10,957 bases of DNA from Cephalothrix spiralis (Eukaryota > Nemertea > Palaeonemertea > Archinemertea > Cephalotrichidae): assembly GCA_032353305.1 (NCBI GenBank), contig JAUCNG010386924.1, positions 1 to 10,957 of the forward strand. Direction: 5' to 3'. Made by a program: the position numbers and the translations under genes. Below the pieces are notes generated by a model. The model did not search any database and had not been told where the DNA came from. It worked only from the letters and a program-made list of their open reading frames with translations. Below are positions 1-7,742 of the stretch, one piece after another. Every line of letters begins with the position of its first letter. Position 1 is the first letter of the stretch.

Positions 1-120
1 AGTCGGACCAATTTATCAACGACTCGAACAATTTATGCGATCGAATAAGTTCAGCTTATTATAAAAAAAGTCCGACTTTTGCCGACTCGCCGACTCCAGG
101 GGGTGACTCCCCCCCCCCCA
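1..120. repeat. CGACTC-rich patch with hairpin and C-run
   Basis: GTCGGAC at 2-8 is mirrored by GTCCGAC at 70-76. AATAAG/CTTATT makes a tight hairpin at about 45-60. GCCGACTC is repeated in tandem at about 81-96, and GGGGG/CCCCC flanks TGACT at 99-113, within an 11-base C run (109-119). This may be the end of a repeat extending left of the window. A minus-strand frame over it is an artefact of the simple sequence. Confidence 0.4.
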
Positions 121-1236
121 CATTTTCGCCTCTGAATTTGACATTGACAATGAATACTTGGATAAAAATCAAGGCTGACTTCAAGTAAAGATAAATACTA
201 ATCAAACCTCCGGCTCCAAGTTGAAAATATGTTTTTTCATGCATGAATGAACTCTGGAAATTTGAATACGTTTTCGCCTCAATTAAATTAAATTTTGTGC
301 TCAAAACGCTCAACTAAAAAGCTATCATCTCGTTATCCATCAACTAACAATCGAAAGTTCTCACCCAAATGCTTTTGGTTGACACGTAGGCGATTGGAGT
401 TCGAGTTTGGCGAATTATCCGGAAACGTTATTTTCTCATTAATCGGTAATGCTTGATCGAGTAAGTGATATTTTTACAATTATGAAGAAGCTGGAAGAAG
501 TCTTGGACAAGTCACAACATAAATTGTTTTCGGTTCATTTCTTTCCATGATGTATTGATGGACTAACATTAAAAAACAAGACCAAAATACTCGGTGTAGT
601 TCAGTCATGAGTGACATGAATTGATCAACGTTGGTATCAATGAAAAGCTATCTTGGCGTACAAAGATTTGAGTTCGACTCGGTCATTTGGCCTCAGACCA
701 CTAATTCATATATAGTTGTTAGTTTCGGAGATATGACCCAGTCGGAAAAATTAATAATTGAAATTAAACTGCCCCCCTGATATATGTTGTTAAATAGATA
801 AAATAAAAATGTTTTATCCAATTAATGGATTATTATGTTGTTTACTTTGAGAACGAAATTTGTACGAAGTGTCGTAAAACCAGAGGAGTGACGTCATTCG
901 TGTGAGAACCCGTCTGATTCGCGATTTCTGCCGAAAAAGTACCAGAAAATCAACATAATTTTTTAAGGGGCTTTTTCTCAAAACGACTAAGAAGGGCATA
1001 ATTATTTTTATGATTCTAGTGGAAGCCAAAGACTTGCCCTACAACAAAAAATTAGTGGCAGTCCCATTGAATCGATTTTTTGTGTTTAAAATTTAATGGG
1101 TACTATATAGCTATCGTGTATTAAATTCAATTGCGGTTTGATGCCATTTATCCCATCAAGTATTTTTCTGAGACTACGCGCCGTAATGTAGTCGGAGTGC
1201 AAGTACTGATTCCTTTATTTAGAAATTTTCAGTATA
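121..1236. other. AT-rich spacer with no gene seen
   Basis: No exon with convincing splice sites and no recognisable protein was found on either strand. A perfect CRE-type palindrome TGACGTCA lies at 889-896, and TCCCATTGAAT/ATTTAATGGG forms a weak inverted pair near 1062-1101. The 71-codon minus-strand frame at 814-1029 starts at TTG and is low-information. Confidence 0.6.
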
Positions 1237-1662
1237 CAGTAAAAGTCCTATCAGTGAACAGTCCAATTTCTCTTCATAGCGAACGCTTTTGGCCGGTCTC
1301 AAATTTTTAGATAGAAAACCCTGTACTATTAGAGTGAAAGTCCTAAATAACAAACGACCAGTGTTTCACAAAATATTAGTCATAATTTCCAGACAAGTAA
1401 ACTTTGTTAACAATGAATGTTTACACGCCTTGACCAAACATATCATGAAGCTGAAAACCATAATGACTTTAAATTGCTACATTTGTATACAGCAATAATA
1501 TTGAAAGGTCAATTTTCCAATTAAGTCTTATAGTCACATTTTGTTTAGTTAATTTTTGGGTTAGATTTACGTAAAAAGTCGTAGCCCAGTTTAATGAACA
1601 TCCCTTATTAGTGAACACTTTGGCCCGGTCCTAAAGGCGTTCACTATGAAGGACTTTTACTG
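1237..1662. mobile_element. Pogo-like Tc1/mariner miniature element with TA target duplication
   Basis: The left end reads CAGTAAAAGTCCTATCAGTG and the right end, reverse-complemented, reads CAGTAAAAGTCCTTCATAGT. Both are flanked by TA (1235-1236 and 1663-1664), the target duplicated by the Tc1/mariner superfamily. The terminal CAGT followed by AAAA and a pyrimidine-rich segment, then TAGTGAAC, resembles pogo/Tigger termini. Subterminal GGCCGG and GGCCCGG blocks recur at both ends. The 426-bp body holds no transposase-length frame; the 69-codon plus-strand frame inside it is not protein-like. It is therefore a non-autonomous copy depending on a pogo transposase encoded elsewhere. Confidence 0.85.
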
Positions 1663-1664
1663 TA

Positions 1665-2764
1665 CTCCTTTAACAAATGCTTGAATTAGGATTACCGGGG
1701 ACACTTTAGAGTAAAACAAGAGTAAGTTAGGATTAAATACCGAATCTAGGGTGAATCGGGACAACATTCAAGACGTTTTGAACATATAAAAATTATGAGT
1801 TAAAACAAATACCGAAAGATTTTGATTCAGTTTAAAATTTTGAGTTCTTACGCTTTGATTGAAAACATCTTTACTTTTTGTTCCTATTTACCCCTGGTGT
1901 CCTGATTAACTTAGGATAGGGAAGTATTGGAGTTAGGTCCTTCCCAAGAAAATTTTAAGAAAGGAGTAGTCGAGTACCCTTGTGAACCGCCTCCTCTTAT
2001 CTTAATGTAACACAGCAACGAAACTGTTATTTAAAAATAGGAAAATACGCCACTGGTGCGCCGGAGCTCACTTGGAATAGACAATTTAAGCTTTCGCCAT
2101 AATACAAAATCGAGTGAGTTTAACATTTGATGCAGTTTTTTGCCACTAGCAGCGTAAATATTGAGTTTAGAGAAAATTAAAATTCACTATAGGTCCCATA
2201 GAGATTCTATTTTTATCAGTTATCCAATAAAAAAACCGCGACTCTCTACGACGATTTTGAATTTTGGACCTTTGTGACCTTGGCATTTAAACTCTCCTAT
2301 CGGCGTTAATATGAACTATATAGAATTATTTTTTCATTAAGCTGGGATCAAAACTCAAGAAGGAGATAGATTTAATGCTAAGGCTGGCTAAGGTCCTAAA
2401 AATGGCAAAAAATGTAGTTTTCGGCCCGTCATTATCCCATTTTTTACTTTGTGTAAAGCATGAAAACATGGAACCAGAAATTACCGTATTTTGTTGAAGC
2501 AAATATTCCGGACTTAAGTTTTATCGAGTATTCCTTACTTAAATAATACAAAATCTGTACATTTGTATTTGAAAACAACACACAAGTCCACTTCTCTCCT
2601 ACTAGCCACAACAAATTGTTATTATTATTACTAAATTACGCAAAATTAAACTGAAGTTCATTGAGAGATTGTCTAGAGTTAAAATTCAAAGTACACCCGT
2701 ATTAACGAATTAACTTGTCTCAATATATCCAAACTACCCCTACCCTTATTCATTTTTTTATATA
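1665..2764. other. AT-rich spacer with no gene seen
   Basis: I see no supported coding region or clear inverted repeat. A loose resemblance between the GGATTACCGGGGACAC region near 1690 and the mirrored segment near 1890-1910 was too weak to call an element. Confidence 0.55.
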
Positions 2765-2875
2765 ACCAATTTGGATGTCGACTAACTATATCTAGCCCCA
2801 ACTCTACGTCATATCCTAAAACGGCTAAGGATTTGGTCGTTGCAGGGAATATTATATTCCTATCATCCACATTGA
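2765..2875 (-). mobile_element. Diverged 111-bp copy of the TCAATGAGGATAAT miniature family
   Basis: Read on the minus strand, this begins TCAATGTGGATGATAGGAAT after a TA and contains TTAGCCGTTTTAGGAT and GTAGAGTTGGG. Its far end, ATCCAAATTGG, mirrors the start imperfectly and is again followed by TA. The same blocks occur in the same order in the element at 3797-4024, so the two belong to one family. A 77-codon minus-strand frame (2679-2912) runs through this copy. Because the matching blocks in the other copy carry indels that break the frame, I do not call it a gene. Confidence 0.65.
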
Positions 2876-3266
2876 TATAATTTTGATATCCAAATTGATT
2901 TGGATAATCCAATATTGATTTCCTCCAGACTTTCTGTGACGTTATTTTAACCTGAATTAAATGTCAGGTAACAAACTTTTAAAAATGACCCAGCATCTGC
3001 GCGGTAATTCTATCTACACGTATAAAGTGACCCCAGGCCTTAAAGAGTTAATGAAACAAACAGAAAAATCAATATGCGTGTAAAATTACCAAAGACTGTT
3101 ATGATTTATAACCTTTAGATTTTTTGACTTGAATTTGTAATTCTCTACTGCGTGTAAAGAGATGAAAGGTAATGTTAGATTAAAAATATGAACATAACAA
3201 ACAAAACAGAAAAAATAAAAACAAACAAAAATAGCAAGGAATAAACTGTCCCTTCCTTACATGAAA
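2876..3266. other. AT-rich spacer with an A-rich tract
   Basis: The stretch at about 3181-3235 is very A-rich (runs of AAACAAAC and AAAAATAAAAAC), which may be the tail of an old retroposed copy or simple sequence. No gene was recognised. Confidence 0.5.
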
Positions 3267-3642
3267 CAATTTTGAATTAGAGAGAAAATACTGTGAAAAT
3301 TTTAATATTTACATTTTTATGAAAATAGCATTCATATTCATCAAGATTTTATTTTTCTAAATCAAAATCTTAGGAAAATTAGATAGGGAAAATAGAATTG
3401 ATAATGACATATACACTGAAAGATCCTTAAAGATTATTATCAAAGTCAATATTATATTTCATTAAAAAATAATTTTATTACTTCATGTGCCATTTGATGT
3501 ACCGGTATTATTACACTGTACTCTGTTCAATTTATGTCATCCTTCTCAAATCATTCCGAATTCCACGCTGCTCCGTTGAATTAGAAAGATGACGTTATGA
3601 TTATTTCACCAAGTACTCAGTTTATGACACATTGTAATAATA

Positions 3643-3785
3643 AATATTACTTTATGAGTAGTCGATTGGTTCGAATTTAATTACTCAAATTTGCACTCGA
3701 CCTGGAAACTCAAATTTGCACTCGACCTTCCAGGTCTCGTGCAAATTCTCGTAATTAACCAAACGCCTAATCATGAAGTAATATT
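3643..3785. repeat. Palindrome with internal 25-bp tandem repeat
   Basis: AATATTACTTTATGAGTAGT at 3643 onward pairs with the reverse complement of the segment ending at 3785, through TTGGTT, TTAATTAC, AATTTGCAC and GACCTGG. Inside, ACTCAAATTTGCACTCGACC is repeated directly at 3683 and 3708, and an inverted third copy follows at about 3729-3752. The right arm's outer part, CATGAAGTAATATT, is shared with the larger inverted repeat, so it can pair with two left partners (near 3473 and 3643). Confidence 0.75.
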
Positions 3786-3796
3786 ATAGAATAATA

Positions 3797-4024
3797 TCAA
3801 TGAGGATAATGGGAATGGTCTCCTATAATATAACCGGCAAACGCTCAAATTCTAATCGGAGTTATAAATAGACATTTGATATCTATAGAATTTACAAATT
3901 CTTTAGTGCTTAGTTCATGAAAGCGCTACTTGAAAACATTTGAAATATTAATTTAGCCGTTTTTAGGATTTGACCGTAGAGTTGGGCTTGACCTTGTTTA
4001 ACGACATTCTATTATCCTCATTGA
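3797..4024. mobile_element. 228-bp TA-flanked miniature element inserted in the inverted-repeat arm
   Basis: The termini TCAATGAGGATAAT.GGAATG (left) and, reverse-complemented, TCAATGAGGATAATAGAATG (right) are inverted repeats, each bordered by TA (3795-3796 and 4025-4026). The inner blocks ACGCTCAAATTCTAA and the mirrored ACGGTCAAATCCTAA extend the symmetry. Removing the element restores a continuous match between the two arms of the larger inverted repeat, which marks it as a later insertion. The TA duplication suggests Tc1/mariner-type mobilisation. A second, shorter copy lies at 2765-2875. Confidence 0.8.
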
Positions 4025-4254
4025 TAATATCAATAAATATATTGACTTTAGCAACCTGAATTTCAGTGTATACGTCGTATATCAATACTATTTACCCTAA
4101 GTCTTATACAAAGTCATCATTTTGAATTAATTTTCAAAACATCTTGATGAATGTGAAGGCTATTTTTGATATCAGTTTTATGTTGGTAATCCTGATAATG
4201 AAAATGTTTGACTTTGAATAAGTTCATGGTATTTTTTCTCTCCTTTAAAAAACT

Positions 4255-5689
4255 GAACAAAACAAAAACAGAACTGAAAAGTGGAAAGATTTACCTCTAA
4301 TAGATGAAGGTTTTGAAGAGTGCTCATAGCATTTTATCTTACAAATTTAAGTCTCTCAAAACAAAGCTCTTGAGAAATCTGTAAAAATGGAGACAAGTAT
4401 CGAATTTAAAGTTATACAAAATTTAATCAAAACAGACGTATTGAATACCAGAATCACATAGAAAATAACATGATTATTTGAGAGGATCTCAAATCCTTGC
4501 ATATAGCTCCTTATAATAGTGAGAACTTGCTAATTGCTACTATAAACTACTTATTTAATTTCCATAGAAGTTCCAAAATAAGACACTATTTACATGTATA
4601 TTTTCTAATAAACAAAAAAACACCCAAGTAGATTGAGCGCTTATTTAATTATGCAGTTTTTAGTCCCTTTCTTATTAATTGTAATTAGTTTACGAGCCGC
4701 CAAAAATTTCAAGAAATATTTTTCTCCAAAAAAAATTAAAAAAATTTTTCACCGCCATCGACGATTTAAAAAACTTTTTTTTTTCGGCCGCCGACAGAAT
4801 TCTCCGACAATGAATGATGCTTCGTTCACCAATTAATAAACACGAAGTTATTCAAGACATTCAGTTAAATCAAATGCTTATAAATAACTTATTAGCATAC
4901 AGTTAAATAAAAAAGGATATTTCACGACATTCATTCACATAAATACACCAACGCAGAGCAATGTCATGAGAATTGTGACACAAGTACAAATCATATATAG
5001 CACATTTGATAATAAAACTTACAAACATCAATGAGGAAAATTAAATCCGGAAAAAATCAATTCTCTTAAAATTTATAATATTGTTTACTGAATTAAAAAA
5101 AGTCGAATTTAATGGAAAAAATAATAAATCAATACGCGCGACTAATATACTTCTGCATGAAGAACTCAGGCTTTGAAATATTAAAAGAACAAGTCGCTCT
5201 AATTCATATTTCATCTTGAAAGCATAAATATAAATTTTTTCATAATTCATAATTAAATTTGTCGATTTTTCCATTAACGCAGTACATTTGTTTTTAATCC
5301 CGGAAATAAAAAAACCTGTGTCTTTATCATTTTCCATTATTCAAATCACGCTCTCAATTAATTTTTTGAATATATTGCCGATTATTTATGACTATTTGAA
5401 TTTTTGTTCCGTGATACAACAGATTTTCACGGTGTCCATAAATCACATTTTAAAAATAGAAATAGCATTCTCTCATGTTTTGGTTATCAAGCACCACAAA
5501 GCATGTACATGTTCTTTCAATACACAAAATATCTTAAATTCACAATTTTATTTACAAATCTTGGACTCGAATATCTCGGAAATTTTGGATTTAGCCTATG
5601 TAAATATATATAACCAACATGATATAGAAATATGACCCTAATCTATAAAAACACTACGTTAAGTTGTCTTTGATCGCGATAGCAGTTTT
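4255..5689. other. AT-rich spacer; open frames are not convincing
   Basis: Three frames lie here (4633-4836 plus, 5041-5337 minus, 5288-5635 plus). Their products are dominated by Lys, Phe, Ile and Asn with low-complexity runs, they overlap on opposite strands, and no family motif or splice context supports them. Short direct repeats around ACATTCAGTTAAAT occur at about 4857-4935. I see no RNA gene. Confidence 0.55.
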
Positions 5690-5783
5690 TATGTCACGTG
5701 ATTCTTATCACGCGATGCAATTAGATCACGTGTTTCAAATTGCCCTGATCGAAGTACACGGATGAGTTATCATATATAATAAT

Positions 5784-5840
5784 ATGATATTACTGTAATT
5801 CTTATTAAACTGTACCACTAACCGTACAGTAATATTATAC
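5784..5840. repeat. Short inverted repeat (ATATTACTGTA/TACAGTAATAT)
   Basis: A GATATTACTGTA-like segment near 5785-5798 is mirrored by TACAGTAATATTATAC at about 5824-5839, leaving a loop of roughly 26 bases. It lies between the E-box pair and the NRF1-like pair. It could be a minimal transposon remnant or a simple hairpin; nothing further identifies it. Confidence 0.4.
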
Positions 5841-5850
5841 ATGTTATTTT

Positions 5851-5856
5851 TTTATT
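5851..5856 (-). promoter_or_regulatory. Possible polyadenylation signal for the glucosidase II beta transcript
   Basis: TTTATT on the plus strand is AATAAA on the transcript strand, about 300 bases after the stop codon at 6153. It is the nearest canonical hexamer I found downstream of the stop. AATAAA is frequent by chance in DNA this AT-rich, and variant signals could be used nearer the stop, so this is tentative. Confidence 0.35.
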
Positions 5857-5895
5857 CGCGCATGAGCAGATCAAAATATAAACTGCGCATGCGTA

Positions 5896-6152
5896 TATGT
5901 CATAAACGGTCCAATAGAATTTTTCTTTCTTTAAGTTCATGTATCAAAAGTTCATGCTTTTGGTGCCTATAACCAAAATTTCAAAATAACCAAAATGCAC
6001 ATTAGGAACACCGTGATTGGATAATGTGGCCATTAATAATTTCATTCACAATCATTTACCAAAATTTACCATGGTTCATGAATCACATCACCCTTAAGGA
6101 TGACGGACGGAATAAATGAGTATATCGCTTATAACAATAAATGCATCACTTC
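5896..6152 (-). other. Probable 3' untranslated region of glucosidase II beta
   Basis: This follows the TAA at 6155-6153 and precedes the candidate AATAAA at 5851-5856. It holds a perfect CAAAAG/CTTTTG hairpin with loop TTCATG at about 5946-5963, and the short direct repeats AAGTTCATG and ACCAAAAT. The cleavage site is not determined. Confidence 0.4.
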
Positions 6153-6299
6153 TTATAATTCATCTCTGTTCGGATTTTTAGCATCCTCTGGTGGAGCATC
6201 TTTACACACGGATGGTGTATGGAATGTAAATTCATACTCGCATCTACTAGGCTCACTTGCGCCAACAAGCTCATTTTTAAGGCCACAGTCCATTACGAC
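6153..6299 (-). CDS. PRKCSH: Last coding exon of glucosidase II subunit beta (C-terminal half of MRH domain, RDEL tail)
   Basis: This exon encodes the C-terminal 48 residues of the non-catalytic beta subunit of glucosidase II. In the family, the beta subunit holds the catalytic alpha subunit in the endoplasmic reticulum and presents N-glycan mannose through its MRH domain, so that the enzyme trims the two inner glucoses of N-glycans. Visible here are VVMDCGLKNEL, then EPSRCEYEF, then TPSVC, and a terminal NRDEL before TAA. CGLKNEL and EPSRCEY are hallmark GIIbeta strings; the Glu of EPS and the Tyr of CEY are the expected sugar-binding residues. RDEL fits the usual H/KDEL retrieval signal. 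The exon starts after a long T-rich tract ending TTTTTCAG on the minus strand (CAG at 6302-6300), in phase 0. It joins in frame to the exon at 9735-9834. An open frame runs further upstream to about 6380, but that part is intron. Identification rests on recalled family motifs, not a search. Confidence 0.93.
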   Translation of the reverse strand, partial: VVMDCGLKNELVGASEPSRCEYEFTFHTPSVCKDAPPEDAKNPNRDEL

Positions 6300-6689
6300 C
6301 TGAAAAAGTAAAAAAAAAAAAATTATAGCAGTGGATAACATATTTTTGATATCCCCCAGAAAATTTAAAAAGCTATGCATTATGAGAGGGATATTTTAGC
6401 TTTTTTAATAGTACAAGTCTCCCAACAATGACATTGCATAATTTAAAAATAAAGGTAACACGATATTTTTATTTTCAAACAAATTCAGCAATCAAATTCA
6501 GCTTTTCAAAAAAATTAAACATTAGTACATAGATTTATAGAGAGATGGTGCAGAAAACACTGCAGGATTTATCAGTTTAGATCGAGGCAATAAATAAATA
6601 AATTATTGAGGTCTATTTTAAAGTCTCAGAAGTGTAATCAACAATTTCTAACCTTATTATTTGAAGAAGAAAAATTAAAAATGATTTCC

Positions 6690-6761
6690 AATTTTGATGG
6701 GGATCGAACACCCGAACTTCAGATGTACAGACTGACGCTCTCCCAACTGAGCTAATGCCTC
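6690..6761 (-). repeat. tRNA-derived sequence with A and B boxes (SINE head or tRNA pseudogene)
   Basis: On the minus strand an A box TAGCTCAGTTGG (6743-6754) and a B box GTGTTCGATCC (6701-6711) have tRNA spacing. The D stem GCTC/GAGC is perfect. The anticodon stem has four of five pairs around the loop CTGTACA, which would give a GTA (Tyr) anticodon. The T stem has two mismatches and the 5' and 3' acceptor sides do not pair, so a functional tRNA is unlikely. Both internal RNA polymerase III promoter boxes are intact, which fits a tRNA-derived SINE head. No tail or target-site duplication could be defined. It lies in the large GIIbeta intron on the same strand. Confidence 0.7.
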
Positions 6762-7076
6762 ACACTAATTCATTGTAAAACGACAAACTCATATAAAAAC
6801 AAGGGCTATTACGAATTTTGTAATTTTTAAAATTTAGATTTTGCCTTATTTTTTTGAAATAACCTAATTTTTCATTCTAACTGAAAGTTTTGACATTAAG
6901 CCAAAAAATAAAGATAAAAGCACCTTAGAATTTGTCTAAAATTTAAAAAAAGTTAATGTGGTAAATTATAACTTCCTCTATTAACAATAGACTATTAGAC
7001 ATCATGACCGTTTGCCTTGCCTTAATAACACAATAATATTTGCTCATTATAAATGTAAATACAAAATCCGTTTTAG

Positions 7077-7338
7077 ATCATCCTACGTGCCCACACCGTT
7101 GCGCTTATTCCTAGGCCTAATGGTGATAGAATAAAGGAAATGTACCCAAAGGTAATATTTCATGTCTATTATTTAATTTATTTAAAAATACTTAAAATTA
7201 AAATGCTTCGACTTATGTATTTAGTTATTTTACTTGCAGAGAGGTTGCCGACTTACAGTTCAAGAAGTTCTAACTGAAGGCCGGTCATCTTACCTTAATA
7301 AACTCAGTGTTATAAGATGCTTCGTTTTCCAATTGTGA
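7077..7338 (+). CDS. Candidate two-exon coding fragment, function unknown
   Basis: Two short open stretches can be joined: 7077-7151 (25 codons) and 7240-7338 (32 codons and TGA). The first follows TTTTAG and ends CCAAAG/GTAATA. The second follows a strong acceptor, TTATTTTACTTGCAG. Both joins are in phase 0, with an 88-base intron between. The product reads IILRAHTVALIPRPNGDRIK then EMYPK, and after the join RGCRLTVQEVLTEGRSSYLN then KLSVIRCFVFQL. Both pieces look richer in G+C than their surroundings, and the peptide is not low-complexity. I do not recognise the family. No upstream exon is visible on this strand, so it could be a captured gene fragment, a terminal part of a gene nested in the GIIbeta intron, or chance. 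An alternative exon on the opposite strand overlaps it. Confidence 0.28.
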
Positions 7339-7365
7339 TCGACTATGCTCAGGCATGTCAGGCAT
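7294..7365 (-). CDS. Alternative candidate: ATG-start exon on the minus strand, function unknown
   Basis: Reading the minus strand from 7365, an ATG (with a second in-frame ATG three codons on) opens 24 codons, MPDMPEHSRSQLENEASYNT then EFIK, ending at an ideal donor AAG/GTAAGA. It would be the first exon of a gene on the same strand as GIIbeta, nested in its intron. The GC-richer patch at 7400-7530 just upstream would be a suitable promoter place. No following exon on the minus strand is evident, because frames after plausible acceptors near 7110-7125 close at once. It competes with the plus-strand candidate over the same bases; at most one is likely real. Confidence 0.15.
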
Positions 7366-7399
7366 GATCTAACCCTGAGTTTACTATTTAGTAAAATGT

Positions 7400-7530
7400 C
7401 AAAATAGCGCTGCTAAAGCGCTAGCGCTAGGATCGCCTAAAGCGGCGCTAGGCATCGAATGCGAAGACACTTTTTCGAGCGCTATCAGTGTTGCTGAACA
7501 CTATGGATCGCCGATAAGGGCGGAGATTTT
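7400..7530. other. GC-richer patch with repeated AGCGCT palindromes
   Basis: AGCGCT occurs at 7406-7411, 7417-7422, 7423-7428 and 7478-7483, with related GGCGCTAGG and GATCGCC pieces; CpG is dense compared with the rest of the window. A perfect hairpin TTTACTA/TAGTAAA (7380-7395) sits at its left edge. Dense GCGCTA motifs occur near the ends of some hAT-type transposons, but no partner inverted terminus was found. A small promoter island is the other reading. Confidence 0.35.
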
Positions 7531-7742
7531 TATAGAAAAAATACCGCTTGCAAACAGTTGCAAGTGGAACAAATGAGCAAAAAACAGAAAAAACTTGAGA
7601 AAGAATAACATTCAGCTTTATTTTGCTTTTTTATAATACTATCATATATTATTGTAGTAAAACAGTCAATAATAATTTTATTATCCGACAATATATTTTT
7701 AACTTATAAAAATCGATTTTCCTCAAAAGATTCCGAGCACTA

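Larger units (their letters stand above)
3267..4254. repeat. Long imperfect inverted repeat, about 1 kb, with a nested insertion
   Basis: The left arm, 3267-3487, pairs with the right arm, 3772-4254 minus the 228-bp insertion at 3797-4024. Reverse-complemented landmarks of the left arm reappear in order in the right arm: CATGAAGTAATA, ATATTGACTTT, TTTCAGTGTATA, CTATTT.CCCTA, ATCTTGATGAAT.TGAA and GTATTTT.TCTCTC. The arms differ by many substitutions and small indels, so the element is old. The central part (3488-3771) includes a second, tighter palindrome. This is a foldback-type or large MITE structure; no coding frame of useful length is present. Confidence 0.75.
5690..5895. promoter_or_regulatory. 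Cluster of CACGTG E-boxes and NRF1-like palindromes
   Basis: Two perfect CACGTG boxes lie at 5695-5700 and 5727-5732. The first sits in GTCACGTGAT, the form favoured by USF/MITF/TFEB-type bHLH-zip factors. A CACGCG variant lies between them at 5709-5714. About 130 bases further, TCGCGCATGAGC (from 5856) and TGCGCATGCG (5884-5893) resemble the NRF1 consensus of tandem GCGCA half-sites. CpG-containing motifs are rare in this window, so the clustering is notable. There is no recognised transcript start here. The NRF1-like pair would fall in or next to the GIIbeta 3' region, so the sites could serve a neighbouring gene or be chance. Confidence 0.3.

Noticed and set aside
655-700. GAGTTCGACTC, resembling a tRNA B box
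   Set aside because: No A box at tRNA spacing and no cloverleaf can be drawn around it.
1685-1912. Possible inverted pair between GGATTACCGGGGACAC and a mirrored GTGTCCTGATTAA region
   Set aside because: Matches are short, out of register and not bordered by a target duplication.
2679-2912. Minus-strand frame with protein-like composition
   Set aside because: It runs across a diverged miniature transposon whose sister copy at 3797-4024 breaks the frame by indels; the track start is TTG and no family motif is seen.
3641-3785. CRISPR-like reading of the direct 25-bp duplication and palindrome
   Set aside because: There are only two direct copies, no spacers, and a eukaryotic context; the structure is a palindrome with local duplication.
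4633-4836. Plus-strand frame with a hydrophobic start and a Lys/Phe/Arg-rich tail
   Set aside because: The apparent membrane segment and basic tail come from T-rich and A-rich runs; it has no ATG start and nothing supports translation.
5041-5635. Overlapping frames of 98 codons (minus) and 115 and 69 codons (plus)
   Set aside because: They are low-complexity, rich in Ile, Asn, Phe and Lys, overlap on opposite strands and lack splice or family evidence; such lengths can arise by chance at this base composition and window size.
6100-6303. Plus-strand frame over the last glucosidase II beta exon
   Set aside because: It is the antisense shadow of the real minus-strand exon, whose motifs and splice sites are unambiguous.
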